Positions 11,571-22,624 of a stretch of 64,000 bases of DNA are shown here, piece by piece. The stretch comes from Pocillopora verrucosa (taxonomy: Eukaryota; Cnidaria; Anthozoa; Scleractinia; Pocilloporidae): contig NC_089325.1 of assembly GCF_036669915.1 (NCBI RefSeq), positions 10,933,231 to 10,997,230 on the forward strand, read 5' to 3'. Position 1 is the stretch's first letter. The number at the start of each line of letters is the position of its first letter. The notes under the pieces are model-generated. The model was given only the letters and a program-made list of their open reading frames with translations. It was not told where the DNA came from and ran no database searches. A program made the position numbers and the translations under genes.

Positions 11571-12632
11571 GAAAGAAATGTTTATTATTTTTATTAAAAT
11601 CACAACTAGCAGCTAGTAATTGAATTACTTGCACAATGTACGTAATTTATAATAATTTGAAAAGCATATATTACGAAAGATATAAATCGTATAATAATAA
11701 ATTCTAAACATAAACAATTAAAAAAATTAATAACAATAACCCTACTTAGATTTACATTTGCTCTTTTGCTGTATAATGCATTATGAAGGAATTTCGAACC
11801 TTTTGATTTTGATACCGGGCATAGCAAACATTCGCTTATTCCTTAGGTTGTACTGAGAGGCGTCATTGCGCGCAGGTAGCAGGTCAGCTAGTTTATGCTT
11901 GCCATTACTCTCTTTGACCTGATTGAGTAGACTTACGCATAACTCTTCTCGCCTACAAAGAGTGTTTTCAGATTTGCATCTTCTGGCGGTTTTCTATACG
12001 ATGCCTCTGGATATGAATGGAATGATCCCTAAAACTCGCCTCTGAACCCTCTCTATTTAATCAGACAAGTAGACTGGTTAGCTAGAATGGAAAGCTTGAG
12101 GGGCATTTTCTAAGACAGAACGAATACATGCGCAGTAGAAGTGAATTGTAGATGTGCAGTCAATGCCAGCGCGCTTAAGTTGCTTGGCAAATAGATTCGC
12201 TGAGACGCTTTCACAGTAATATTATCTACGTGGTAATGCAACTTTAGGTCACCCTTTATTGCAACGCACAGTACTTTTGCTGATTTAATGGTTTCAAAGG
12301 AATTGCCATTGGCCTCAATTACTGTGACCTCGTTTGGTTTCCTTCGAAAGTTTATGCGGAGTTCCTTGCACTTCCACGAGTTCAGTTTGAATTTATGATC
12401 ATTTTTTGATCATGTCAGCTTGAATTAATGATCAATTTTTTGATCATGTCCTTCAATTTGAAGGACAAGATCCACTGTGTCTTGTATCTTTGTTGCACTG
12501 GACTTGGGAACAATTTCTGAAACCGTGGTATCGTGGGCAAATTTCCACATACCAGAAAGGGGGTTGCTCGAGATAGCGAGGTCATTAATCATGACCAAAA
12601 AGAGCCAAGGGCCGATGCGGGTACTAACTACA
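11571..12632 (-). mobile_element. Decayed non-LTR retrotransposon fragment (reverse transcriptase C-terminal half)
   Basis: Read on the minus strand from about 12,620 downward, the translation gives IGPWLFLVMINDL, then WKFAHDTTVSE, then SWKCKELRINFRRKP, and after a frameshift LSD-x-IERVQRRVLGIIP, HKLADLLPAR and YNLRNKR. These are the palm and thumb region plus C-terminal tail of LINE-type reverse transcriptases. The [YF]-x-D-D active site (12,530-12,544) reads F-A-H-D, so one catalytic aspartate is lost, and stops and frameshifts interrupt the frame. The 5' part of the element is missing. Its edges coincide with the point where units 0 and 1 stop matching (1,302 and 1,447 in unit 0). Confidence 0.85.
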
Positions 12633-12845
12633 GGGCTAACGGTTCCTCATGTGATCGTGAAAAATATCTCTCCCTTTACCTTGGACGTATAGCGTTCCCG
12701 CCTTCTGATTGGTTCATTCGACATTTATACGGCCAAATCCTCTCCAAATGGTTTGGGTCTGGTGAAGCCGTTCTGATCACCTGTGCGTGTTGTTGATTAA
12801 CACCAAACACACGAACTCACGAATACCGTTTACGAATCTTCACTC
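12633..12845 (+). promoter_or_regulatory. Upstream region of the M-type exon, unit 1 (displaced copy)
   Basis: Matches 1,447-1,665 of unit 0, including the CCAAT box (CTGATTGGTTC). In unit 1 the match breaks off at about 12,845 and resumes at 15,272, so 2.4 kb now separates this block from the M1 exon. Confidence 0.5.
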
Positions 12846-13486
12846 CCCCAACTTAACCCTTTGCCACCTGTATGTAACGTGTGCCTATCCAAAAGTTAAA
12901 AATTTTGGAGAAACGAGAAAAGCAAACACAATGCGCAGTTAATTTTTATAAATCTTCTTTTCCTAAACACAAGCTCCGGTGAACGAAGACCATTTAAATG
13001 AAAAAAGCCATAGATGCACACTAACTTTTTACTCTAAAGAGCATAACTTTCAAAAGAACGAAAATATCACAGAAAGACAGAAAAAAAAACCTAATTTATC
13101 TGACCTCACACAGATATTTTGTGGTCTATTGGTCCGCAATGCGTGCTTGTGTGGGATTTCAGTCAAAAAACCGTTGATGCGGTATGGATTAGCTTTACAG
13201 TGAATTAAATACATTTGGTCATGTTATAATGATAAATGTCGAGTAAAGATTCCGTAGATTCCCAAGGTGCAGACGAGAAAAGCTTATGGGAGAAGCATGT
13301 TTTGACTTCTAGTTTTGAGGAAATTAGGGGTGCTTAAATAATCATATGCAGAATAATCCGGTTGGGATGACTGGTGAATAATGGTAACAGTTTTTCTAAA
13401 ATCAGCAAACCAGCCGAACGAGATGTTTTCGGCTAATGAGAGACTGGAAACTGGAAAATTCGGCAAATGGTAAGGAAATTTCCGCT

Positions 13487-13686
13487 ATTCCGTTCGGAAC
13501 TGAAAAAGAGGACTACCTCAGGAGGAAGCCTACAATTTCTGAATGAATTTTCCGGAAAAGGTGCTTGCGATTTAGCAAAAAATCCGGAGATTCAGGTTGA
13601 AAGTCAAATGGAACGGACACTTTTGTGGAAAATCCGTTCGGAAATTGTAGAATACCTCTCACGGTAGTCCTTTTTTTCCGTTCGGA
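13487..13686. mobile_element. Foldback/MITE element with long imperfect inverted arms
   Basis: The left arm (13,487 to about 13,575, with CCGTTCGGAACTG, AGGACTACCT and CTACAATTTC) is matched in inverse order by the right arm (about 13,600-13,686). Each arm is roughly 85 nt. Overlapping ORFs on opposite strands are a by-product of this symmetry. Confidence 0.8.
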
Positions 13687-14351
13687 TACATCTAAACAAA
13701 AATTGACAGTTTTACTCTGTGAAAGCTCACAATAAAATGTAAGTTGAAGGGTTGTAAAACTTACTGAGTAAAATATTCTCAAACTTAACTCGTTTTGTGA
13801 GAGAGTAACAAAAACTTATATTTATTTCAAAGTGTTTACGCCTACTTCACTCAACTTTTCTTTTTTTTTTTATTATTATTATTATAGTGGTTAACAATTG
13901 CCTACATAGCCTTGCTGCGAAATGCAACATTGGTGACAACTATTGCAAAATTAGGTGAAAACTAACGTTAACCTGATCATGGTATTATTGTGGCAAAACA
14001 AAATGATATCGGCAAAATGGTATTCGCAATTATCACAAAATTTACGGTAACAGTTAGCTTTGTTGAGTAAAACTGTTGGCTACAGTTGAAGTTTTTTAAC
14101 GATGATGGGAGGTCATTTAGGTAAAGGTAACATTGGTAATTACATTGGTGAGAGTAACCGAAAAAAAACACTTAACCTCGTTCCTAGGGTCCTCTCTCTT
14201 CCTTGTGGAACCAGAGACCACTTGACGGACTCTTTGCTCTCGCACACAAATAGATAAATAAATAAATGAATAAATAAATAAATATCGCAGGCCCTGACAA
14301 AGTGTGGGGAAATCTCACATAATGAAATACATCGGTGCTACGCTTACTGTT

Positions 14352-14456
14352 GTCTCCTTCGCAGCCGTTGTTTGGTCTCGTTACACAACGCCCTTTATTT
14401 CCCGTTTGAGACAGAGCGCGTGCGTGACGAGACCAAATAACGATTGCGAAGGAGAC
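14352..14456. repeat. Inverted repeat, 33-nt arms
   Basis: Arms 14,352-14,384 and 14,424-14,456 (GTCTCCTTCGCA ... TGGTCTCGT type) are complementary with about four mismatches around a 39-nt loop. Probably a short non-autonomous DNA element. Confidence 0.8.
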
Positions 14457-15271
14457 TACGCTTACTACCGTTCCTCTAACAGAGAGAAAATCAAAATTGT
14501 TCGTCTATAGTTAGTTACCTCAAAAATATAATTCCGTATAATTTTACAACTAAAAGCAAACTGAAACTCTGTTGTACCTTTAATAGACCATAACGAAAGA
14601 TATACTGCGATCTCGAATAAGTGAAGATACATTGACCAAGAGAAAAGGATAAGGTTTTAAAGAGGGCTCCTGATTTGTTGTGCCCATCTGGATTTTGCCC
14701 TCAGTGTATAAAATACGAGATAAAAATGCAAGTTGTTTTTTTTTTTACAAGGAACACCCAATTGGTTTAAGTCCAAGGTAGCTAAAAGCAAATTTTATTC
14801 GTAGAAAAAGTCAAAACTCAGGAGAACTGCGTGGAAAATTCAGTATCAGTAGCATTTAGTTCCATGTGAATGTTTTTCAGTGGGGTTGGACAATGCGGTT
14901 AGAATACGTGATGAAATGCAGGTTCTCTAGAAGGAAATGACACGTGATGAAACAATACCCAAACGCTGTGATTGGTGCAAGTTATCCAAATGCTCTGATA
15001 TATTGGTGCAAGATACATACCCGAACGCGGAAATCTGATTGGTGCGAGCAACATACCACTCCATAAGCTAAAAAATAACATGATAACATTGAGTTACTTT
15101 TTTATAGAAAAAATAACAAAAAATCGTTAAATTTTTCGCACGTGTGCAAACAAATATGTAGATCGAATTTCAGAGAGGTATGCGAATTTTCAATGTGTGA
15201 AGAGATATCATGTTACATGGAATTTGCCATATTTGCATATTCAATTTTTTCGCGGTTTGGGTATCAATGTG

Positions 15272-15349
15272 TTAAGTGTGCGTTAATATCAACTGTGAAG
15301 ACCCCTACCATCGAAACAAAGAGAGGTTGCAAGGATATCAAATCACGCG
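15272..15349 (+). promoter_or_regulatory. 5' leader of the M1 exon
   Basis: The 78 bases before the M1 ATG match 1,690-1,766 of unit 0, including ATCGAAACAAAGAGAGGTTG. Probably 5' UTR retained with the exon. Confidence 0.45.
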
Positions 15350-15485
15350 ATGAGTTTTCCAGTTAGGGCTATCGTAAAACTCAAGAGAATCCTCTTTATG
15401 GGTTTGGTAATTGCTGGTGCATTCTATGCAGTGATGTTGATGCCGAAAATGCTAAAAGTCGGAAAATTGAACCAGGAAGATATCG
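15350..15485 (+). CDS. M-type first exon, unit 1: putative alternative exon 1 of sulfotransferase gene B
   Basis: Starts MSFPVRAIVKLKRI and runs through the same hydrophobic anchor as the unit 0 copy to a donor at GATATCG|gtaag, ending in phase 1 (136 nt). Against unit 0 the stem differs (MLKVGKLNQ for MLRLLRKLNQ) by a net loss of one codon, leaving the frame intact. It would splice in frame to exon 2 at 20,199. The promoter-like block normally adjacent is 2.4 kb upstream, so activity could differ from the unit 0 exon. Confidence 0.5.
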
Positions 15486-16480
15486 GTAAGAAAGTAGTTT
15501 TTAAAAGAGTTGCTTTTTCCTTAATAGTACCGCCGGCTTGACACTGGAAAACACCCATAGCATTGCGGTATTTTATTGACAATTGCAATCTAACGTTCTC
15601 CATCAAAGTCATTCATAAAACTGAAACAACGTAACACAACAACCGTCAGGGAATTTATGCAATTTTGCTACTCATTCGCTTCATAAATTGGCTTACCAAG
15701 TGTGATGGTCTGTTATTACAAAGTGCGACAGCTTTTTTACTACAAAGTAGGACAAGTGTTATTTCAAAGTGCGCCAGGTATTAAAAAGTGTGACAGTATT
15801 TTCTTGTGCGACCTATATTACAAAGCGCGATGGACGAAAGCTAAGGGCGGGAAACTGCGGAGTTTTTCACGGATTTCCAGCCATACTAACTAAAAGCCAA
15901 ACGTGTAAAATAGCAAACGTGTAAAATTACGATAGTTTCAGTTTTACGTGTGTTCACGCCACACCGTTAGGTTGATGAACAAATGGCAAAGTGTTCAACA
16001 TCCTCAATAATCCAAGAATTTTTGTCGAAATTTTTCTCGAGTTATGACTACTAACAATACTGAAAATTTTGTATCGCCTACAGACACTGACGTTCAAAGT
16101 TCCCTAGAAGCGGAAAATACTAAAATACGATAAGAACAACCAAAAATTACTTGGCTTTTCTCGCGGCTGGGCTGAAATCAGCAGCCGGAAGATTTGGCAC
16201 CGGTCGATTTTGGCCGTGTATTTGAGCAGATTTCCTCTGAGATATGGGAAAAGTTGATGACTAAGAATTTCGTAAATTAAAAGATACGCCCATCTTTTGT
16301 TTTTGTAATAATTCAACGCATTTTTTCATCTTGAGCCTTGTCGCCTTCGCACTTTACAACGTTTTTTCACGGATTGTGAATCCTTGTTCTTTTCAGGTCT
16401 TAATTAAGTCGACTTTTCTTGTTAGTAAAGGCCCATTGTGTTTACATAGTAAACAAAATAATACTTGGTAGCTTGTAGTT

Positions 16481-16600
16481 ATGATATTTCTCTTCTCGTG
16501 TCCAACTCGATAACTCACTCGTTTGCGGTGCTCATCTGTGAGATATCGAGTGAAATACGAGTAGAGAAATTCCATATTTATGGGCGCCCGTGTATTATTC
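16481..16600. repeat. Dispersed hairpin repeat, second copy
   Basis: Same family and position within the unit as 3,658-3,760; arms contain ATTTCTCTTCTCGTG and its complement. Confidence 0.7.
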
Positions 16601-17558
16601 TGTATTTCTTTGAATTAAAAAAAAAAGCTTGTGACAAATGGAGTGAATAAACACAACAAAACGGAAGAAACATAATTTTTACATCCAAGGAGGCAGAACT
16701 TATTCTTTAAGAGAGACCTGAGAAGCTTCACAAATTTTCAAACAGTATCTATATGCATGACTGCACTCACGCCGTTTGTCAGCCATAAGCTATTTCTTTC
16801 ATCATCTTTGCTTAAATACATAGGGCTGGTCAAAATACGGCACAACTCGTGAAAATACTCAGCGATACTACACACTAAAACGTCTACTAAGATATTTATT
16901 ACCCTAGTGCTTTTTTGTTCAGCCAAGTCTTTCTGTTCATTTCTCATAACGCGGGAAAAGCAAAGCAGATAGAGCAGCGTAGTGCGCGCAGCCGACTAGT
17001 TAAACAGGTATTTTTTTCAGTACAAAATAACCAACGGTCCAGATAACCGTACAATATCGCAGGATATTCGTACTCTATTCGCGCGTTATTCGTACTCTAC
17101 GAAGTGCAGTTGGATGATAATACGTAGGTACACAACTGCGCTTGATTTAAAGAATCAAGCGCGCTGCTGACGAATGGCTTCCGTAAATGATCGTGAGTTA
17201 GGAAATGACTGACTGGCATAAGAACCAAACTTCCTCCAGCAGTAGCCTTCTTAAGTTAAATCAGTTCTGGTTGTGTTGATTGTGGATAAATGTGACCATA
17301 ATGAAGTGTACACTTCGCAAATAATCGCGGGACTGCAAGTCAGTCCTGGAATCGTAAGCGATCCCCGAGTTAGACCATTACTTTCGTAACTTTTTTCATG
17401 GCCAGATCGCCCATCGTAATTTTCTTCTTAATTCCGGCAACTTTCGTGATTTCTCTCGATTTTCCAGTCTTGTGGGTCAGCATCAGCTGGAAATTTCCAC
17501 GGCTGAAAGATTCTTTGTTAAATGAACAACAAATGAGTATAAAGAGCCGGTTTCGTGG

Positions 17559-17707
17559 GCCGGTGTCCCAGCGGTCCAAATCCGGTCCAAATCCGCTAGC
17601 GGATATGGACTCCTCGGTCCAAATCCGCTAGGGGGGGGGGGGGGGAGGGTCTAAATCTGTGAAGGGGATCCATATCCGCGGGGGTCCAAATCCGCTGTGA
17701 CACCGGC
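17559..17707. mobile_element. Small element with GCCGGTGTC terminal inverted repeats
   Basis: Termini GCCGGTGTCCCAGCGG (17,559-17,574) and the near-complement CCGCTGTGACACCGGC (17,692-17,707) enclose several direct and inverted copies of GGTCCAAATCCGCT and a poly-G run at about 17,630-17,645. Unit 0 has no counterpart near 5,480-5,520, so this is a unit 1 insertion. Confidence 0.75.
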
Positions 17708-18124
17708 ATTAGCCGAAACGTCCCACGTTTGAAGATTCTCTATTAACTGAAGGAAAAACGCATGAGCATGAAAAGTCACGAAAGAAGCGCTTTAGATAAT
17801 TGTCACTGATTGTACACAAACATACCATGCCACAAAATGTACGCACAATCATATACATTTATTTTTTATAATTCGTTAATTTTCATAATACTTTAAGTGA
17901 CCCAACTTCAATATTATCCTATGTAATCCCATGCCATTCGCCAAACATTTTACAAGACAAGGTGGCAAGGTGTATGTCGAGTTAAGATTTTAAAAAAATT
18001 TTTCATGTGGCTCCTTAATTTTTGCGGCTTTCTTCGCGTTGTGTTCACCATTCGCGCTCTCGAAAGCGACCGTAGCACTTGTGCAATTGTTGAAGAGACC
18101 GCGATGTTGCATAAGTAATTGAAA

Positions 18125-18731
18125 AATGAATGTGTTTGTGAGCACTATACCATGTACTTACATGGAAATGGTCAAATACACTAAGTATTCTTCAGTGACT
18201 TAATATATTTGTATTGTTTGGGCGGTTTCAGTGCCAAATATTTCGCTATCTTTCAACAGACTTTACACGTACTCCTCAGAAGGTCTCGAAAGGTGCCCGG
18301 TCATTCTGTAAATTTGACTATATTGAAAATTTACTCAGTGTTTAGAACATTCAGAATTTTATTTCCTGGTGAAATTTCTCTTGATGCGTTTTTGTCACGT
18401 ATTCCCCTCGAAACTGCAATGTGCCCTAACAACCGCCATGTTTCCTCCCGGCGATCACATGAGCGAACAAGAGCGGCTTCCTGATTGGTTATATCATGAT
18501 TGAGCTACCTTAAAGGCTTTCGACATACTGCTCTCTGATAGGGTAGGGCCCACATAAGCCATTTCCTCCACTGAAACGTGAGTGAGATAGAGAGCACTTA
18601 TAGATATATCGAAGGCATGACCCTTAATCAATACCAAGTGTGATTCCGCCGATAGAGTTGTGCGTAGATTGCGAAGGAATCTTTCTTATTGAATCAAAAA
18701 AAGGTTGCAGAAGTACGTACGTAATTCCAAA
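18125..18731 (+). promoter_or_regulatory. Promoter/5' block (P2) of sulfotransferase gene B
   Basis: Third copy of the P block, matching 1-522 and 6,059-6,663, with CTGATTGGTTATATCA (CCAAT box) about 245 bp before the ATG. Confidence 0.55.
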
Positions 18732-21700
18732 ATGCGTTGTTCGTTTTGGAACGTGGCAAAAGTTACATTCGTCATTCTGACGGTGCATGTCCTTGCAGGG
18801 GCATTTTATTCAGTAATTTATGAAACAAATCGAAGTACTAACGGTAAGTAATCATGACATTTGTTTGTGTTCAACTCGTAACTTGACGTTTCGAGCGTTA
18901 GCCCCTTCGCCATCGCTCTGACGAAGGGCAAACGCTCGAAACGTCAACGTCAACGTCAACTCGGTTGATACTACTAAAATTACCACATAACAAATATTGG
19001 GAGAATGAATCCATTTATATGACTTGAATCTGTATGCGAAACTGTAAAAGACGACACAAGGTTAAGCGATGTTTTTCTGAAGTGGCACGCCGACCTGACG
19101 AACCGACAATGCCTCCCAACGAAACCAAAAAATGAATTAATACTTTCGCCAGTTTTTCAGACTGAGTCAAACTCAGTGCCTAAGGTGACAACCATCCATA
19201 ATAAACAACTTTCTCGTTATTCAACGCTACCAAAATATTGGTCTCGCTTTTAACTCCTCGCTAATTTGACTGATTGTGTTGTGACGTTATGCATTAAACC
19301 TGAAACACTCGACTTTCACAGACGGGCTTTAGAGCCATTTCAGGAACACTTGTAAAAAAAAAGCTATCTCCAATAAGCGAAAGCGTAGAGAAATTTATTC
19401 ATATTTCAAACGCTTGCCAATCTTGTTGCTCGACCATACTTTTCGTGTTCTTGGAACTGCAATCGCTCTGCAAAAACTGCCCGCTGAAGATCCCAGATTT
19501 TAAAGGCTTGCGGGTACGAGTAGATGAAAATATCAACCATTTCTTAAAACACTTTTTCGACTGAAATGTTTGCTCGGACAGCGCTGCATAACTGAATATT
19601 GGTTGTATTCGCTGCGCACGTTGTAAAAATATATTTTGAACAATTACGAATTTGTGCTTCTGTCTGAGTTAGGGTTACTAGGTTATCTTATTAAAACAGT
19701 GTTAGTGTCCCTTTTAATATTTATGTGGCGAATCAGTCGCTAAATATATATATCTTAGAAAGTGAAACGTCCTTGTTAGCGTTTTTTTTTTGTTGTCACA
19801 ATATTAAACGTAGAATTGTCGTTGTTAATGTTGTTCTCATTTGAACTGAAATTCCATCACCTTGTATTTCCTGAGCTGCACGTTTGAAACTTCTGAGACA
19901 AAAATTTACAACTTTAATTCCCCTTTAACTGCATAAGCGAAACTCCATCATCAACAAAATAACGCGTTCTTTATTAAATTTGAAATCTAGAACAGACATG
20001 CAAGAGGAAGATACGGTTGAAGTACGACTTTGCTGTGACGGACGTCAAATCAACCCCTTAACGTTGAACACTACCGCTTAATAATTCGTTATAATTTCGA
20101 TCATCTGTATTTTTTTGAGATAGAAGAACGGTTGCATCTTGTAAACTTCCTTTATCAACATTCAGATTTCTAATAAATTTTAATTGAATTTTTAACAGAT
20201 TCCCAGAATATTAAACAGATGAAGAGAGAGGCACTGGTAAGTAATCAGTTGAAAATTCAGCGAGTGACTGTAATTCTTACCAGGAGGGTGTGTCTGATCC
20301 CATTCTCGACCAAAACATGTTATTTTCACACCCGCAGCAGACCTGCAGGTCTGTAAAATGCATTTCCATTTTGACACCTTACTTCTGTAGGTTGCAATTT
20401 GGGTTTGGAATTCATTACGTTCTCCCGTAGAATATCATTACTTTGAAAAAATTAAATAGTGAATTTGAAGTTATCAATTGTACTCAAAACAATATAATCC
20501 TAAAATAGTGCTAACTTTCGGATTTATGTCTCTCAGTATTTTCACACAAATCGAATGCGGCTAATTTTCAACTATTGGGTTTAATTTGCGCTCATTTTCA
20601 ATCCAGAGTGCCTCTATAAACCTGTTTTACTGTAGTACAACAACTCAAAAGCCCTTTGCTGAGAAAAAAGACTTTTCTGGAAAAAAATGCTTCTCCTCAC
20701 TGAAATAAAACTGTACTTAACCTCACTGAAATCCTGCAATCATTAGAACACATGCCCAAGATAAAAATAGACAAAGGAAAAAGTGAACGAAACGTATCAT
20801 TAACAGATTAATGGCTTAGGATTAGAGACAAAGGTCATTCCCCGAGAGAAGAGAAAGGCCATTTTCCGCACGACTTACCTTGGGCTCATGTCTTGAAGAG
20901 TAGTTTTGTCGAAAACATAATTAAAAATTTATTCCACACAGAGAGTCTATCCCAGTAGTACACAGAACGAAAGTCACACATACATCTACGGTCACCTTGC
21001 TCAGATGACCAACGACTGACTTTCCTTTTGCTGGTTGATAAAGCATGCAATCAACCACAATTTCGTTAATGAGGTTTAACATCCTTAGGGGAAATGAGGG
21101 TTCTATTATTACACGCCCTTAACTGAATTTTCAAGGTTTTTCTTTTGTACGTTTTTCTTTGTATGTCTTCTTTTTTCAAAGAAGATCTATTTTCAACGAA
21201 CTCTCCAGCTACGGGGAGTGGCAAATGGAACAATATATTCTCTCTTTGTTTTAGTTAGTGGTATTTTAATGTTAAATTGTAAAAACCATTTTTAAAGCTT
21301 ATTACCATTTTAACCAAAACCTACAATAGTGTCAGGTGAATATGCCCAAAAAAAAATTGGCCAGAATGTTTGGATTTACATTACGTGTAAGTAATAATGA
21401 TTCAGCAACTGTATATCACGCGTTACTCACGCATCGTGGGAGCCGAATTTGAGAATTGTTTGTATTCACCTTGACAAACAGTTCGAAAGAATAATTTTGG
21501 TTCCTTCCTTCTCTCTCTATGGTTTTCATTTGGAGTCAAAAACGTGAACATGTTTATACGTTCTCTTGGTGTCCCTAGGAATCATACAGTTATCCCAGAC
21601 ACATAATTTTGTCCCTGAAACAGGTCGCACAAATGCAATAATCGTAGCAACAAAATAGGACACAAAGACTTGTTTTGTAAGCAGTAAACACGAATCGATT

Positions 21701-22624
21701 CGTGACGAAGCCCTGGTTCGGCGATTTAGCGCCTTAAATGTTCCAGCCTTGTTGAGAATGTTTATCACCTTAAATCATTTTTAATTTCCCTTTTTTCAGA
21801 TCAGACTTTTAGAGGAAAGATATCGGCCTTGGAATTCTTCTGCTTGTACCAAGCAAGGTAGAAGAAAACCTATTCAATATGTCGTCAAACATCACCTTAT
21901 CGTGTCCGAGCGTTACAAAACACTCTTCTGTTTCGTTCCTAAAGTAGCATGTAGCAACTGGAAACGAATTTTTCACGTTTTAGAAGAACATTTCAACTCG
22001 TCGGAAGATATCACCCACGAAACTTCGCATGATTCAGGAAAGTTACGCTTTTTGAGACATTATTCAAACGCTACAGTAGTAGATCACATGTTAAAAACAT
22101 ACAAAAAGATTGCATTTGTTCGCGAACCTATGGAGCGATTTCTGTCGGCCTACCGGAGTAAATTTGCGCCTGTTGTTCCCCCTAGGAAGGGATATTATTA
22201 CAGCATCGGCCTAGACATCATCAGAAGGATGCGGAAGAACTCTACGGGGTTAACACCACATTATCCTACATTTAAGGAATTCGCAAATTACGCGATTACT
22301 ACACCTTTTAGTTCTCATGATGAACACTGGGATCGTCAGCATAATTTATGCGCTCCGTGTGATATAAATTACGACTTCGTTGGCATCTATGATAATATCA
22401 AAGCAGATGCTGACCTCGCTCTTATGTTGATGGGAGCTGATGAAGAGGTTACATTCCCAAATGTCGAAGCTGCACCCGAAGGACAAGGATCACAAACGAA
22501 GATGAAGACTTTCTATTCAGGAATATCACAAGAAGAATTCACACGACTGCAGAATATATACGCAAAAGACTATGAAATTTTTGGATTCAAAAAGCCCAGT
22601 TATCAAGAAATAGTGAATCCCTGA
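18732..22624 (+). CDS. Carbohydrate sulfotransferase, HNK-1 family (gene B), 3 exons, 324 aa
   Basis: Exons 18,732-18,843, 20,199-20,236 and 21,800-22,624, with the same phases and length as gene A (975 nt). The anchor begins MRCSFWNVAKV and ends AGAFYSVIY. Both PAPS-binding motifs, DEHW and the CAPC motif are intact. By my reading about 15 of the last 240 residues differ from gene A, several clustered where A has VDPPRRGFYYSTGLN and B has VVPPRKGYYYSIGLD, just after the 3'-phosphate loop. That cluster could affect acceptor choice. A hairpin element in intron 1 (18,871-18,970) is absent from gene A. The M1 exon at 15,350 may be an alternative exon 1. Confidence 0.9.
18871..18970. mobile_element. 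Hairpin element (TTGACGTTTCGAGCGTTAGC type) in intron 1 of gene B
   Basis: Arms 18,883-18,909 and 18,922-18,947 are near-perfect complements; ACGTCA is then repeated three times, ending at CAACTCGGTTGATA. The same intron in gene A lacks it. A related end (CAACTCAGTTGATA) closes the element at 24,325-24,490. Confidence 0.75.

Larger units (their letters stand above)
12846..15271. other. 2.4-kb segment present only in unit 1, repeat-rich, no gene
   Basis: No counterpart exists between the matching parts of unit 0. It contains a foldback element (13,487-13,686), an imperfect inverted repeat (14,352-14,456), an (AATA)n run at about 14,247-14,283 and otherwise unremarkable AT-rich DNA. ORFs of 60-89 codons here mostly lie inside the inverted repeats on both strands and are not believable genes. 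Confidence 0.6.
15560..18124. other. Non-coding spacer of the tandem unit (unit 1 copy)
   Basis: Counterpart of 2,390-6,058, with a TTACAAAGTGCGACA-type repeat cluster at 15,700-15,840, a dispersed hairpin at 16,481-16,600 and a small element at 17,559-17,707. I see no reading frame conserved between the two spacers. Confidence 0.6.

Noticed and set aside
13467..13782. Overlapping 66- and 89-codon ORFs
   Set aside because: Both lie in the arms of the foldback element at 13,487-13,686 and mirror each other because of the inverted symmetry.
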